From JANMMJ01 sp964543235 (GTDB lineage: Bacteria > Pseudomonadota > Alphaproteobacteria > Rhizobiales > Aestuariivirgaceae): a DNA stretch of 64,000 nt. The notes below the pieces were generated by a model that did not search any database, had not been told where the DNA came from, and saw only the letters and a program-made list of their open reading frames with translations. The stretch is taken from the NCBI GenBank assembly GCA_964543235.1, contig CAZIXE010000013.1, forward strand, positions 1-64,000, given 5' to 3'. This document shows positions 1 through 10,000 of this stretch, piece by piece; within the stretch, counting starts at the first letter, position 1; each line of letters begins with the position of its first letter. The position numbers and the translations under genes were made by a program.

Positions 1-55
1 CAATCGTTCCAATGTTGCAGTGCGGCTTGTCACGCGTGAATTTCTCTTTGGCCAT
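1..55 (-). CDS. tuf: Elongation factor Tu, N-terminal fragment cut by the window edge
   Basis: Only the first 18 codons are present. They read MAKEKFTRDKPHCNIGTI, the well-conserved start of bacterial EF-Tu, which delivers aminoacyl-tRNA to the ribosome as a GTPase. The gene runs off the left edge, so the GTPase motifs cannot be seen. A purine-rich CACGGAG lies just upstream of the ATG. It is the last visible member of the str operon, 20 bases after fusA. Confidence 0.93.
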   Translation of the reverse strand, partial: MAKEKFTRDKPHCNIGTI

Positions 56-75
56 TTTCGAGCTCCGTGATCCGG

Positions 76-2148
76 TTAGGCGTATTTCTTCTGGACTTCC
101 TGGGCCACCGCGGTGGGCACCTGGTCGTAATGATCGAACTGCATGGTGTAGCTGGCCCGGCCCTGGCTCATCGAACGCAGCGTGTTGATGTAGCCGAACA
201 TATTAGCGAGCGGGACCATGGCGTTGACGATCTGGGCATTGCCGCGCGCGCCGGTGCCGACGATCTGACCGCGCCGGGAGTTGAGGTCACCGATCACACC
301 GCCCAAATATTCCTCCGGCGTGGTGACCTCGACCTTCATCATGGGCTCGAGCAGGATCGAACCGGCCTTCTGCAGGCCCTCGCGCAGGGCCGCACGGGCG
401 GCGATTTCGAAGGCGATCGCCGAGGAGTCGACTTCGTGATAGGCGCCGTCGACGAGGGCAACCTTGACATCGACGACCGGGAAGCCGGCAACGACACCGG
501 AGGTCATCACCGAGTTGAGGCCCTTCTCGACGCCGGGGATGTATTCCTTGGGTACCGTGCCGCCGACAATCTTGGACTCGAATTCATAGCCCTTGCCCTT
601 CTCGTTGGGCTCGATTTCGAGGATCACGCGGGCGAACTGGCCGGTGCCGCCGGTCTGCTTCTTGTGGGTGTAGTCGACGGTGGTCGGCCGGGTGATGGTC
701 TCGCGATAGGCAACCTGCGGCGCGCCGACCGAGACTTCGACCTTGTGGGTGCGCTTGAGAATGTCGACCTTGATGTCGAGGTGAAGCTCGCCCATGCCCT
801 TGATGATGGTTTCGCCGGATTCCGAGTCGGTGGTGACGCGGAACGACGGGTCTTCGGCCGCAAGCTTGTGGAGGGCTACGGCCATCTTTTCCTGATCGCC
901 CTTGGTCTTGGGCTCGATCTTCATTTCGATGACCGGCTCTGGGAATTCCATCTTCTCGAGAATGACGGGCTTCGATGGATCGCACAGCGTGTCGCCGGTG
1001 CGCGTGTCCTTGAGCCCGACCAGCGCCACGATGTCGCCGGAGTGGGCCTCGGAGATTTCCTCGCGATTGTTGGCGTGCATGAGCACCATGCGGCCGACAC
1101 GTTCGCTCTTCTCGCGGGTCGAGTTCAGCAGGGCGGAGCCCTTGCTCAGCGTGCCGGAATAGATGCGGCAGAAGGTGAGGACGCCGTACTGGTCGTCCAT
1201 CAGCTTGAAGGCAAGCATCGAGAGCGGCTCGCTGTCGCTCGCCTTGCGGGTGATTTCCGCTCCCGTCTTGGCATCGATGCCCTTAATCGCCGGGCGGTCG
1301 AGCGGCGAGGGCAGATAATCGACGACGGCATCGAGCAGCGGCTGGACTCCCTTGTTCTTGAAGGCGGAACCGCAGAGCACGGGGAAGAAGGCGCCGGTGA
1401 TCACCGCCTTGCGCAGCAGCGCCTTGATCGTGTCGTTGGCGATCTCCTTGCCATTCAGGTAGTCGTCCATCGCCTGATCGTCGAGTTCGACGCAGGCCTC
1501 GATCATCTCGGCGCGGGCCTGGGCCGCGGCATCGGCAAGATGGGCCGGGATGTCCTCGTCGTGATACTTGGCGCCGAGCGACTCCTCCTCCCAGACGACG
1601 GCCTTCATGCGCACCAGATCGATGATGCCCTTGAAGTCGGACTCGGCGCCGATCGGCAGCTGGATCGGTACCGGCTTGGCGCCAAGGCGCTCCCTGATGT
1701 CCTTGATGCACTGCTCGAAGGAGGCGCCGGTCTTGTCCATCTTGTTGCAGAAGACGATGCGCGGCACGCCGTACTTGTCGCCCTGGCGCCAGACGGTTTC
1801 GGTCTGGGGTTCGACGCCCTGGTTGGAATCGAGCACGCAGACGGCGCCGTCCAGGACCCGCAGCGAGCGTTCGACCTCGATGGTGAAATCGACGTGGCCG
1901 GGCGTGTCGATGATGTTGAGACGCTTGCCGGACCAGAAGGCGGTGGTGGCGGCAGAGGTGATGGTGATGCCGCGCTCCTGCTCCTGCTCCATGAAGTCCA
2001 TGGTCGCCGCGCCGTCATGCACCTCGCCGATCTTGTGGCTCTTGCCGGTGTAATAGAGGATGCGCTCGGTCGTGGTCGTCTTGCCGGCATCGATGTGGGC
2101 CATGATGCCGAAGTTGCGATAGTCCTGGAGTTGGTGGGTGCGGGCCAT
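76..2148 (-). CDS. fusA: Elongation factor G
   Basis: This 690-residue translational GTPase drives translocation of tRNA and mRNA on the ribosome. The N-terminus MARTHQLQDYRNFGIMAHID is followed by the P-loop AHIDAGKTTTTERILYYTG at about residues 17-35. DTPGHVDF (G3) and NKMDKTGASF (G4) come next. The length is normal for bacterial EF-G, and the C-terminal domain ends in the usual MQFDHYDQVP stretch. It sits between rpsG and tuf in the standard str order, 15 bases after the rpsG stop, so cotranscription is very likely. Confidence 0.98.
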   Translation of the reverse strand: MARTHQLQDYRNFGIMAHIDAGKTTTTERILYYTGKSHKIGEVHDGAATMDFMEQEQERGITITSAATTAFWSGKRLNIIDTPGHVDFTIEVERSLRVLDGAVCVLDSNQGVEPQTETVWRQGDKYGVPRIVFCNKMDKTGASFEQCIKDIRERLGAKPVPIQLPIGAESDFKGIIDLVRMKAVVWEEESLGAKYHDEDIPAHLADAAAQARAEMIEACVELDDQAMDDYLNGKEIANDTIKALLRKAVITGAFFPVLCGSAFKNKGVQPLLDAVVDYLPSPLDRPAIKGIDAKTGAEITRKASDSEPLSMLAFKLMDDQYGVLTFCRIYSGTLSKGSALLNSTREKSERVGRMVLMHANNREEISEAHSGDIVALVGLKDTRTGDTLCDPSKPVILEKMEFPEPVIEMKIEPKTKGDQEKMAVALHKLAAEDPSFRVTTDSESGETIIKGMGELHLDIKVDILKRTHKVEVSVGAPQVAYRETITRPTTVDYTHKKQTGGTGQFARVILEIEPNEKGKGYEFESKIVGGTVPKEYIPGVEKGLNSVMTSGVVAGFPVVDVKVALVDGAYHEVDSSAIAFEIAARAALREGLQKAGSILLEPMMKVEVTTPEEYLGGVIGDLNSRRGQIVGTGARGNAQIVNAMVPLANMFGYINTLRSMSQGRASYTMQFDHYDQVPTAVAQEVQKKYA

Positions 2149-2163
2149 GATGTCTGCCTTCAG

Positions 2164-2634
2164 TTACCAGCGGTAATGGCTGAAGGCGCGGTTCGCCTCG
2201 GCCATCTTGTGGGTATCCTCCCGCTTCTTGACGGCCGTGCCGCGGTTGTTGGCGGCGTCCAGCAGTTCGCCCGACAGGCGGTCGACCATGGTGTTCTCGT
2301 TGCGGCCGCGCGAGGCCGTGATGATCCAGCGGATGGCCAGCGCCTGGCGGCGCTCGGGGCGGACTTCCACCGGCACCTGGTAGGTGGCACCGCCGACGCG
2401 CCGCGAGCGGACCTCGATGGCCGGCGCGACATTGCTCAGCGCCTGGTGGAACACCTGCACCGGATCCTGCTTGGCCTTGGCCTGGATCCTGTCGAGGGCG
2501 CCGTAGACGATCTGCTCGGCGACCGACTTCTTGCCCTCATACATGAGATTGTTCATGAACTTCGAAATGACCAGATCGCCGAATTTCGGATCCGGATTGA
2601 TGATGCGTTTGTCGGCGCGGTGGCGGCGTGACAT
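2164..2634 (-). CDS. rpsG: 30S ribosomal protein S7
   Basis: The 156-residue protein starts MSRRHRADKRIINPDPKFGD and is full length for S7, which nucleates assembly of the 30S head and contacts 16S rRNA near the E site. Recognisable stretches are the FMNNLMYEGKKSVAEQIVYG helix and RALAIRWI-like central region. A strong GAGGAGG lies just upstream of the ATG. It is 19 bases downstream of rpsL and 15 bases upstream of fusA in the str operon. Confidence 0.98.
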   Translation of the reverse strand: MSRRHRADKRIINPDPKFGDLVISKFMNNLMYEGKKSVAEQIVYGALDRIQAKAKQDPVQVFHQALSNVAPAIEVRSRRVGGATYQVPVEVRPERRQALAIRWIITASRGRNENTMVDRLSGELLDAANNRGTAVKKREDTHKMAEANRAFSHYRW

Positions 2635-2653
2635 CTTGGTTTCCTCCTCGCGC

Positions 2654-3025
2654 TTACTTGGGACGCTTGGCGCCGTACTTCGAGCGGCGCTGGCGGCGCT
2701 TGACGACGCCCTGCGTGTCGAGAATGCCGCGGATGATGTGGTAGCGCACGCCCGGCAGGTCCTTGACGCGGCCGCCCCTGATCATCACCACCGAGTGCTC
2801 CTGCAGATTGTGGCCCTCGCCCGGGATATAGCTCACCACCTCGAAACCATTGGTGAGGCGCACCTTGGCGACCTTGCGCAGCGCCGAATTGGGCTTCTTG
2901 GGGGTCGTGGTATAGACACGGGTGCACACGCCGCGCTTCTGCGGGCAGGACTGCATGGCCGGCACCTTGTTGCGATAGGTCGGCGCCTGGCGCGGCTTGC
3001 GGATCAGCTGGTTGATGGTCGGCAT
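2654..3025 (-). CDS. rpsL: 30S ribosomal protein S12
   Basis: S12 is a decoding-centre protein. The start was placed at MPTINQLIRKPRQ (123 residues) because AGAAAAGG sits just upstream and this is the normal S12 N-terminus; the frame stays open 24 codons further upstream. The TTTPKKPNSALRK segment and GGRVKDLPGVRYH carry the usual lysines at the two sites where streptomycin-resistance mutations occur, so this allele looks wild type there. It is the first gene of the str operon. Confidence 0.98.
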   Translation of the reverse strand: MPTINQLIRKPRQAPTYRNKVPAMQSCPQKRGVCTRVYTTTPKKPNSALRKVAKVRLTNGFEVVSYIPGEGHNLQEHSVVMIRGGRVKDLPGVRYHIIRGILDTQGVVKRRQRRSKYGAKRPK

Positions 3026-3662
3026 CGGGGCCTTTTCTCTACCTTCGAAAGCAATCAGAACCCGGGTTTCAACGCATAGCGACAGGCACTGTGGCAATCC
3101 GGGTTCAAGGGGATCGCCCAGTGCTCAAAACCAGAGGACCACGGGGGCCTGGCGGGCCGTCGCGGTCGTGACCTTGAATGTCTCTTCTTGTTTTCCGCCA
3201 GCGTTTAAGTGCGCACGGCACCTACTGCCTGCCGCCTGAAAACGTGGCGCGTTCTAGCGGGTGAGTCGGGGCGCGTCAACAGGATTGTGCCCGCGGATGG
3301 CGCGGGTCGGGAGCGAAGTGTCGCGAAAGAAATCGCCAGATTCTGCAAGTCCTTATATTGCAAACAATGTTCGATTTTGATTGAACGGTTATTCATAATC
3401 CCATTTATGTACAGTATTCGCGTGCGACAAACTATACCTAAACTTGACTCAGGAAAGTAACAGGTTTATTCAAATTGCAACAGTGTCGGGGACCGGCCCT
3501 TTGCGGGGGCCTTCCAATTGACCGCCAGAGCTTAGTGCCGCGCGTGCAAAGTCCATCCCTTCTGCAAACCGACCGTCGGCGGCGGACGAGGTGTGGACGA
3601 AAGTAGCGAAAGGCCCACAGTTCGTCGTTAGCCTGCCTCGGTTTCAGGGATGGAGAAAAAAT
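3026..3662. other. Intergenic region between the divergent rpsL operon and the first repeat-protein gene
   Basis: About 640 bases without a convincing gene. The rpsL-proximal part is GC-rich and carries an 8-base inverted pair (GAACCCGG at 3058-3065 and CCGGGTTC at 3099-3106). The stretch 3340-3480 is clearly AT-rich for this genome and is the likely promoter zone for the plus-strand gene. TTGACT at 3444-3449 followed after 16 bases by TTATTC at 3466-3471 is a weak sigma70-like candidate. Promoter assignments here are inference only. Confidence 0.4.
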
Positions 3663-6433
3663 ATGGCATGGATAGCTCTCACTGATGGCGTGTACTACGA
3701 TACGGGCGCCAACAATGCCGGCACGGGTAACTATGAAACATTTCTCCGCGTCCAGAACAATGGCACGGAGGAAGGCTTCAACACCGACGAAACCGGTGTT
3801 CTTAATAACAAGAACGATCCATTCACGCACAGCATTCAATTTGCCGGCGTCCAGACAATTGTCGACGCTGGTCCTACGGGATCAGATGTCGAGTACGTCG
3901 AAATCCGGCTCGATAACAACGAGAACAATTCGCCTTCCGGCAAACCGATCGATCTCGACGATCTCAAGATCTATCTCTCGACGGCGCCGGCATCGCTGGC
4001 CGATTTCAACAATACCACTGACGTGTTTAACGACTCGGCCACCAACGACTACGAGCTGGTGTTCGACCTTGCCGGTGTTCTGAACCTCACAGATGGCGTT
4101 AGCGGCAGCGGCAAGGATGATTACGTATTTCGCATTCCGCTTTCGCTGTTCCAGCAAGCGGCGGCCACTATCGGCGTCAACATCAACAATCTGTACCTCA
4201 CGCTCTATTCTAAATTCAGCAACACGGATGCGACATTCGAGGAGTGGCGCATCCTGTCCGGCGCGCCGCAGCCTGGCGAGATCACGGGTATCAAATACCA
4301 TGATCTGAATGCCGATGGAGATCAGGACGCAGGCGACGTTGCGCTCGCCGGCTGGACGATTTCTGCGTACGCGGACAATAACGGCAATGGTGTCTTGGAT
4401 GGCGGCGACACGCTGGCAGCGACCGCCGTCACTGACTCCAATGGCGTCTACTCTTTCTCCCTGGCTGCCGGCAAGTATATCATCGTGGAGAAGGATCAGG
4501 CCAGCTGGTTCGAGAGCCCGGATGACGATGCGGCGAATGTCAACAACCAGGCCGATGGACTCGCGGATGATCACAGCCAGTACGGCTATGCTGTCAACCT
4601 CGCTGCGGGCGACACCATTTCAGGACGAGACTTCGGCAACTTCCAGAAGGGCTCGATCTCGGGTCAGAAGTTCCACGATCAGGNNNNNNNNNNNNNNNNN
4701 NNNNNNNNNNNNNNNNNNNNNNNNNNNNNNNNNNNNNNNNNNNNNNNNNNNNNNNNNNNNNNNNNNNNNNNNNNNNNNNNNNNAATCTGACCTCCGGCGA
4801 GAGCGAGACGGCCAAGGACTTCGGCAACTTCCAGAAGGGCTCGATCTCGGGTCAGAAGTTCCACGATCAGGATGCCGATGGGGTGAAGGACGGCGGCGAG
4901 CCGGGTCTTGCCGGCTGGACGATCTACGCCTTTGCCGATGATGGCGATGGCATTCTCGAACAGGCGGAGTTCGATGCCGGCGCGGCGGGCAGCGCCGTGA
5001 CCAATGCCAGCGGCAACTACACGATCAGCGGGCTGGCGCCGGGCGACTATGTGCTGGTGGAGGCTCTGCAGAATGGCTGGTTCCAGTCGTTCCCGGGCGG
5101 GGCGGATGAACTGGCGGCCGGGCTCAATACCGGAGCGGTCACGCTGGGCGCCGACGGCCATGCCATCAATCTGACCTCCGGCGAGAGCGAGACGGCCAAG
5201 GACTTCGGCAACTTCCAGAAGGCCAAGTTGTCGGGTTACAAGTACAATGACCTGGACGGCGACGGCCAGCGGGATGGCGGTGAGCCCGGCCTGGAAGGGT
5301 GGGAGATCAAGCTCTACGGCGATACCGACGGTGGCGGTACGCTTAATGATCTCATTGGCACCACAACCACGGATGCGAACGGGTACTATGAGTTTACGGG
5401 ACTGACCCCCGGAGACTATCGCACCGAGGAGACGCTCAAGGGCGGCTGGATCCAGACGGATTCTTCCGATCCGGAAACGCTGACATCGGGCGAGAACGAC
5501 ACGACCGGCAACGACTTCGGGAACTTCAAAAAGTTCTGCATCTCGGGCTACAAGTGGGACGACACGGATGGCGATGGCGTCTGGGACACCGGTGAACTCG
5601 GCATCGCCGGCTGGACCATCAATCTCGACAAGGACAATGACGGCACGATTGACGCCACCGCGACGACCGATGCCACTGGCAAGTACAAGTTCGGCGGGCT
5701 TGGCCCCGGCGAATACAAGGTGACGGAAGAGAACCAGACCGGCTGGTCGCCGACTTTCGGTGGCGACGGTTATGTCATCGTGGGACAGAGCGGCACAAAT
5801 GTGAAGGGCCGCTCGGGCTATGCCGAGACGCCCAATTTCGGAAACACAGAGCCTAAGGATCCCGGCCAGGGCCTGACACCCGGCTTTTGGAAGAACCACC
5901 CGGCGATCTTCCTTCAGGAGACAGGACTCGACCCCAACAGCACCATCACTGACTACGAGTGGCTCTTTGGCGTCGATGTCACGGGCAGCCCCGGCAAGTA
6001 CTCGCCCGACCCGACGCTGCTTCAGGCTTTGGGCGCCAAGGGCGGCGGCGAAGGCGCCCTGCTCAGGGCGACGACCGCAGGCTATGCCAACGCGGCGAGC
6101 GACGACATCCATTACTGCTTCAACCACCCCGAGTCCTTCGCCAAGGCGGTATCGGACGTCACCGGGCTCGATCCCAGCGATCCGGCGGAACTGGCGGCGT
6201 TCCAGGCGGCCTATGACGGTTTCCTGGTGACATTGAACAAGATCGACACCAGCGACGAGCCCGGCGGCACAGGCGATGTCGGTTGCATCGAAACGAACGA
6301 GATCATTGCCGCGGTACAGGATCTCTACAATGCCGGCGGCATCTTCAGCTGGAGCGACTTGAACAAGGTGGCCAGCGCGCTCGATGTCATGAACAACCTG
6401 CACAATGTCGAGAAGGCGGATCTGCTCCCCTGA
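3663..6433 (+). CDS. Large SdrD-like B-repeat surface or secreted protein (interrupted by an assembly gap)
   Basis: ATG at 3663 follows GGGATGGAGAAAAAAT. The visible parts are 340 residues before the gap and 549 after it. Residues 1 to about 205 form an N-terminal domain (GNYETFLRVQNNGTEEGFNTD) shared with the paralogue at 7029. It is followed by SdrD-type B repeats of about 100-128 residues, each starting like SGYKYNDLDGDGQRDGGEPG with Asp-rich, likely calcium-binding loops and ending KDFGNFQK. At least four units are visible. The last 185 residues begin GLTPGFWKNHPAIF, a module also shared with the paralogue. No signal peptide, LPXTG motif or membrane anchor is visible. The frame differs across the gap, but this reflects the arbitrary 100-N filler and not a real frameshift. 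Role in adhesion or an extracellular matrix is inferred. Confidence 0.8.
4629..5222 (+). repeat. Direct repeats of the SdrD-like B unit around the assembly gap
   Basis: The 55 bases 4629-4683, immediately before the gap, recur exactly at 4817-4871. The 55 bases 4784-4838, immediately after the gap, recur exactly at 5168-5222. The spacing 4784 to 5168 gives a repeat unit of 384 bp (128 codons). The exact matches end sharply at 55 bases in both cases. Confidence 0.9.
4684..4783. other. Assembly gap (100 N)
   Basis: Exactly 100 N, the usual placeholder for a gap of unknown size. By alignment to the adjacent 384-bp unit, the missing sequence should be 296 bp plus any whole number of further units. 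An insert of 296 bp puts the two flanking reading frames in register. Confidence 0.97.
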
Positions 6434-6458
6434 ATCTCGGTGACGGATAACGTGACGG

Positions 6459-6488
6459 GGCCGGGCCTGATGCCCGGCCTCTGCTTTT
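6459..6488 (+). terminator. Rho-independent terminator of the SdrD-like gene
   Basis: GGCCGGGC (6459-6466), a 5-base loop, GCCCGGCC (6472-6479), then TCTGCTTTT. The 8-bp stem is perfect and starts 25 bases after the stop codon at 6433. Confidence 0.8.
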
Positions 6489-7028
6489 GCGGCGGCGTGC
6501 GCCATGACGGCCCGCGCACGCAAAAGCGCAGAGGCGGCTGTGGCGGAAAGCCACGGCCCTCCAGCCTGCGGCCGGCAACACCTATCTCCAATTGTCGTAA
6601 CCCATTGAATAATCAATCAATTCTCATCCGCTGGGATAAGTATATTAATATGCCGCGGCGACGGCCAAGGTCGATTGCCAGTACAACAATCGAATCCACG
6701 TTCAATACATCGTGGCCGGCCAGAAATATTCTGTTTGCTTGAAGTTCATTATAGTACAATGTTCGCCTCTGCGTTCCATTATTGCACAATGCAGGGACAG
6801 GTAAGCTTTAACTATTGTTGCCGATTTGCATCGCCCCTGCCGGGATAACCGTTACTTTCATCTTTCGTTAACCCAAATGTCTTGTTAGGGTCGCAGCCTC
6901 AGGTTAGCGTCCGGGCGATATGCATGGATTCGGCGCAGGCCGCCTTGGCGCGGCCGTGTGCCGGCTAAACTCAGGGTTTCACACGGGGCGCCCCTGGCGC
7001 CGGGACGAACAGGACGGGAGATCGGAAT
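6489..7028. other. Intergenic region between the two repeat-protein paralogues
   Basis: About 540 bases with no credible ORF. The section 6590-6880 is AT-rich for this genome and contains several short TATA-like words such as TAAGTATATTAATATG near 6635 and TAGTACAAT near 6750, so it probably holds the promoter for the gene at 7029. No -35/-10 pair with good spacing stands out. The mRNA leader ends in GGACGGGAG, a ribosome binding site for 7029. Confidence 0.4.
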
Positions 7029-10000
7029 ATGGCAACAGTTGATGGCGGCGTGATTTTTGAACAATCAACGACCGGTTCAGGTAGCGGCAACTATCAGGCT
7101 TTTCTGCGCCTACAGGATTCCCCGGCCGAGCAAGGCTTCAACACGGATGACAATAATGACGGCCTGGACAATGTCGAAGGCTCCTTCACCCACAGCCTGC
7201 AGCTGGCCAACCTCCAGACGACAACCGTCAACGGCACTGTCTATTATGAGTTCCGCCTCGATCTCAATGAACCGAATGGTGCCTCAGCGAGTCAGATCAC
7301 GCTTGAACAGCTGGTGATATACGCCTCCACGGCCCCGGCCGTTGGCGGCGACTTCGATGCCAGCGGCGTCGTGAATGCCGGCAAGTTCACGGAACTCTAT
7401 TCGCTTCAAAACGCAATCCTGCTGGTTGATTCCAACAGCGGCAGCGGCACCGATGATTACCGTATCCTGGTTCCCGCGACGGAGTTCCAGGGCCTGTTGC
7501 CCGGCTCTTATATCACCTTCTTCGCCGATTTCAGCGGCGCTTCCGGCGGCTTCGAAGAGTTCCGTGCGCTCTCCTCGCCGGCCATCTATGACCTCAATCT
7601 GGACAAGGACGTCATCGGCACCGACGCCGCAGGCGACGGTCTTCTCAATGAGGCCGGCGACATTATCAATTACCGCGTCGAGGTCATCAATGACGGCAAT
7701 CGGCCGCTGACCGGGATCACGGTGAGCGATCCCCTGCTCGCCGATCTGCACTATGTCAGCGGCGATGTCGGCAACGACGGCATCCTGGGGGTAGGAGAAG
7801 TCTGGATCTACGAGGGCAGTTATGCCATCACCCAGGCCGATCTCGACAGCAACGGCACGGTGGAGACTGGCAACGTCGCGGCCGGCACGATCGACAACAC
7901 CGCCACAGCCGACAGCAATGAGACGGGCCCCGCTCAGGGCAGCGCCGGCGCGCCGCTCGTCTACAATCCGGGGCTGAACATCACCAAGACGGCGACGGTT
8001 GACGGCGGTTCGGCGTCGGCGGNNNNNNNNNNNNNNNNNNNNNNNNNNNNNNNNNNNNNNNNNNNNNNNNNNNNNNNNNNNNNNNNNNNNNNNNNNNNNN
8101 NNNNNNNNNNNNNNNNNNNNNNGACGATGCCGCGGTGCCGGTGGACTACCGGCCGGGGCTGAACATCACCAAGACGGCGACGGTTGACGGCGGTTCGGCG
8201 TCGGCGGGCGAGACGATCAACTACACGATCACGGTTGCGAACACCGGCAATGTGACGCTGACCGGGGTGACGGTGAGCGATCCGTATGCCGATGCGGGCA
8301 GCATCGCCTATGTGAGCGGCGACACGGATGGTGACGGCAAGCTGGATGTGGGCGAGACATGGACCTATACGGCCAGCCATCTGGTCACCCAGGCGGAGGT
8401 TGACTCGAATGGCGGCGGCGACGGCAATCTGGAGAACACGGCCACCGCCGATTCCGACCAGACGGACGAGGACAGCGACGATGCCGCGGTGCCGGTGGAC
8501 TACCGGCCGGGGCTGAACATCACCAAGACGGTTCAATCCATCGAGGAGCAGCCGGACTCGGATGGGAAACTCCCGCCGAACGATGTTCCCGGAGAGGTCA
8601 ACACGCCCGGCGCCACGATCACCTACGCGATTGCGGTCGAGAACACGGGCAATGTTTCGCTCACCGGCGTCACGGTGACCGATCCCTATGCCCACACGCT
8701 CGTGCAAGACACCGTGGCGGGCGGCTGGAACGCTGGCGACAGCGATCAGGATGGCGAGCTGGATGTCGGCGAGACCTGGACCTGGACGGCGACCCATGTC
8801 GTCACCGGGGCCGAGTATCTCAATGAGGGTGGTGACGGTTACCTTGAGAACACGGCAACCGCGGATTCCGACCAGACCGGCCCGGATGAGGCATCGGCTG
8901 AAGTTCCCATCGATGCCGCGCCGCATGTCGACATCATCAAGCAGGTCGATGCCAATGGCGACGGCGATTTCAACAAGAAGGAGGTCGTCGCGGGTAGCGA
9001 CCCGGTTCTGGTCGACTACCAGTACCGTGTCTATCAGCCAACCGGCGGCAGCAGCTGGCACCAGTCGGCAACAACCGATCCCTTGTCGAACATCAACATT
9101 GTGGATGACAGGGGCACGGCGGACACGAACGACGACATTGCCATCATGGTCAATGGCGTGCTGCAGAACGGCATCCCGCAGGCCAACGGCGACACATACG
9201 TCATGTCGATCAGCGGCGATAACGGGGACGGCATCCTGCAATATGGCGAGAACTGGTTCATCAAGGTCTTCGATGTGGAGGTTTCGCCGGACAGCAATGG
9301 CCAGCATACCAACAAGGTGTACTTCACCGGCGAAGACGATGAAGGCAATCCGAAGGAGGACTCCTCCGACGCCACGGTGCTGTTCGCGGACATCGATGTC
9401 GAGAAATACGTCATCATCAATGGCGTGGCCTATGATGCCGACTCAGGGCCGGGGCCGACGGCGAAGGCCGGCGACACGATCCAGTTCAAGTTCGTGGTCA
9501 AGAATACCGGCGGCGTCGACCTGACCGGTGTGACGGTCACCGACTCGGTCTATGACCTCAATGGCGGCGACCCCGGTACGGCCTGGGAGGTCGGCAATCT
9601 CGCCAAGGGGGCCACGGCGGAACTCGTCATCGCTGGCACATTCCAGACCGGCCAGCATTACAACAATGCCACGGCCGAGGGCACGGGAACGGTCAAAGAC
9701 TCAAACTCTACCGTGGTCGTGGACGATGCCGATGGCGCCTATTACTTCGGCGAAGCCAAGCCCGGCACCGGCCAGTCGCCGGGCTTCTGGAAGAACCATC
9801 TCTGCCTGTTCAACAGGGAGATCAAGGAAGATCCGCTGCTCGCAACTGTCGGCAAGGGCAGCAAGTGGGAAGATGTGTTCGGCAACCGCGACGGCAGTCT
9901 TCAGGTGGGCGCTCCGGACATCAAGCTCGACAGCGACGGCAGCAAGTTCATCCCGCTCAACCCGACGCTCGCCCAGGCGCTTGCCGCCAAGGGCGGCGGC

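Noticed and set aside
67..2631. Long open frame (854 codons) antisense to fusA and rpsG
   Set aside because: It is the mirror of the strong codon bias of fusA and rpsG; the product is a His/Asp/Gly/Leu-rich composition with no domain. The same applies to long frames antisense to topA (52612-55761), purF/cvpA (23051-25486) and guaB (29345-31750).
4684..4783. Apparent frameshift pseudogene in the SdrD-like gene
   Set aside because: The frame change occurs only across a 100-N placeholder. The repeat-based gap estimate restores the frame.
4784..5900. Regular repeats considered as a CRISPR or minisatellite array
   Set aside because: Units are 350-390 bp, in frame and protein-coding with sequence drift, not short repeats with unique spacers.
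8023..8122. Apparent frameshift in the DUF11-repeat gene
   Set aside because: Same reason: a 100-N filler of arbitrary length, with a predicted in-frame true length.
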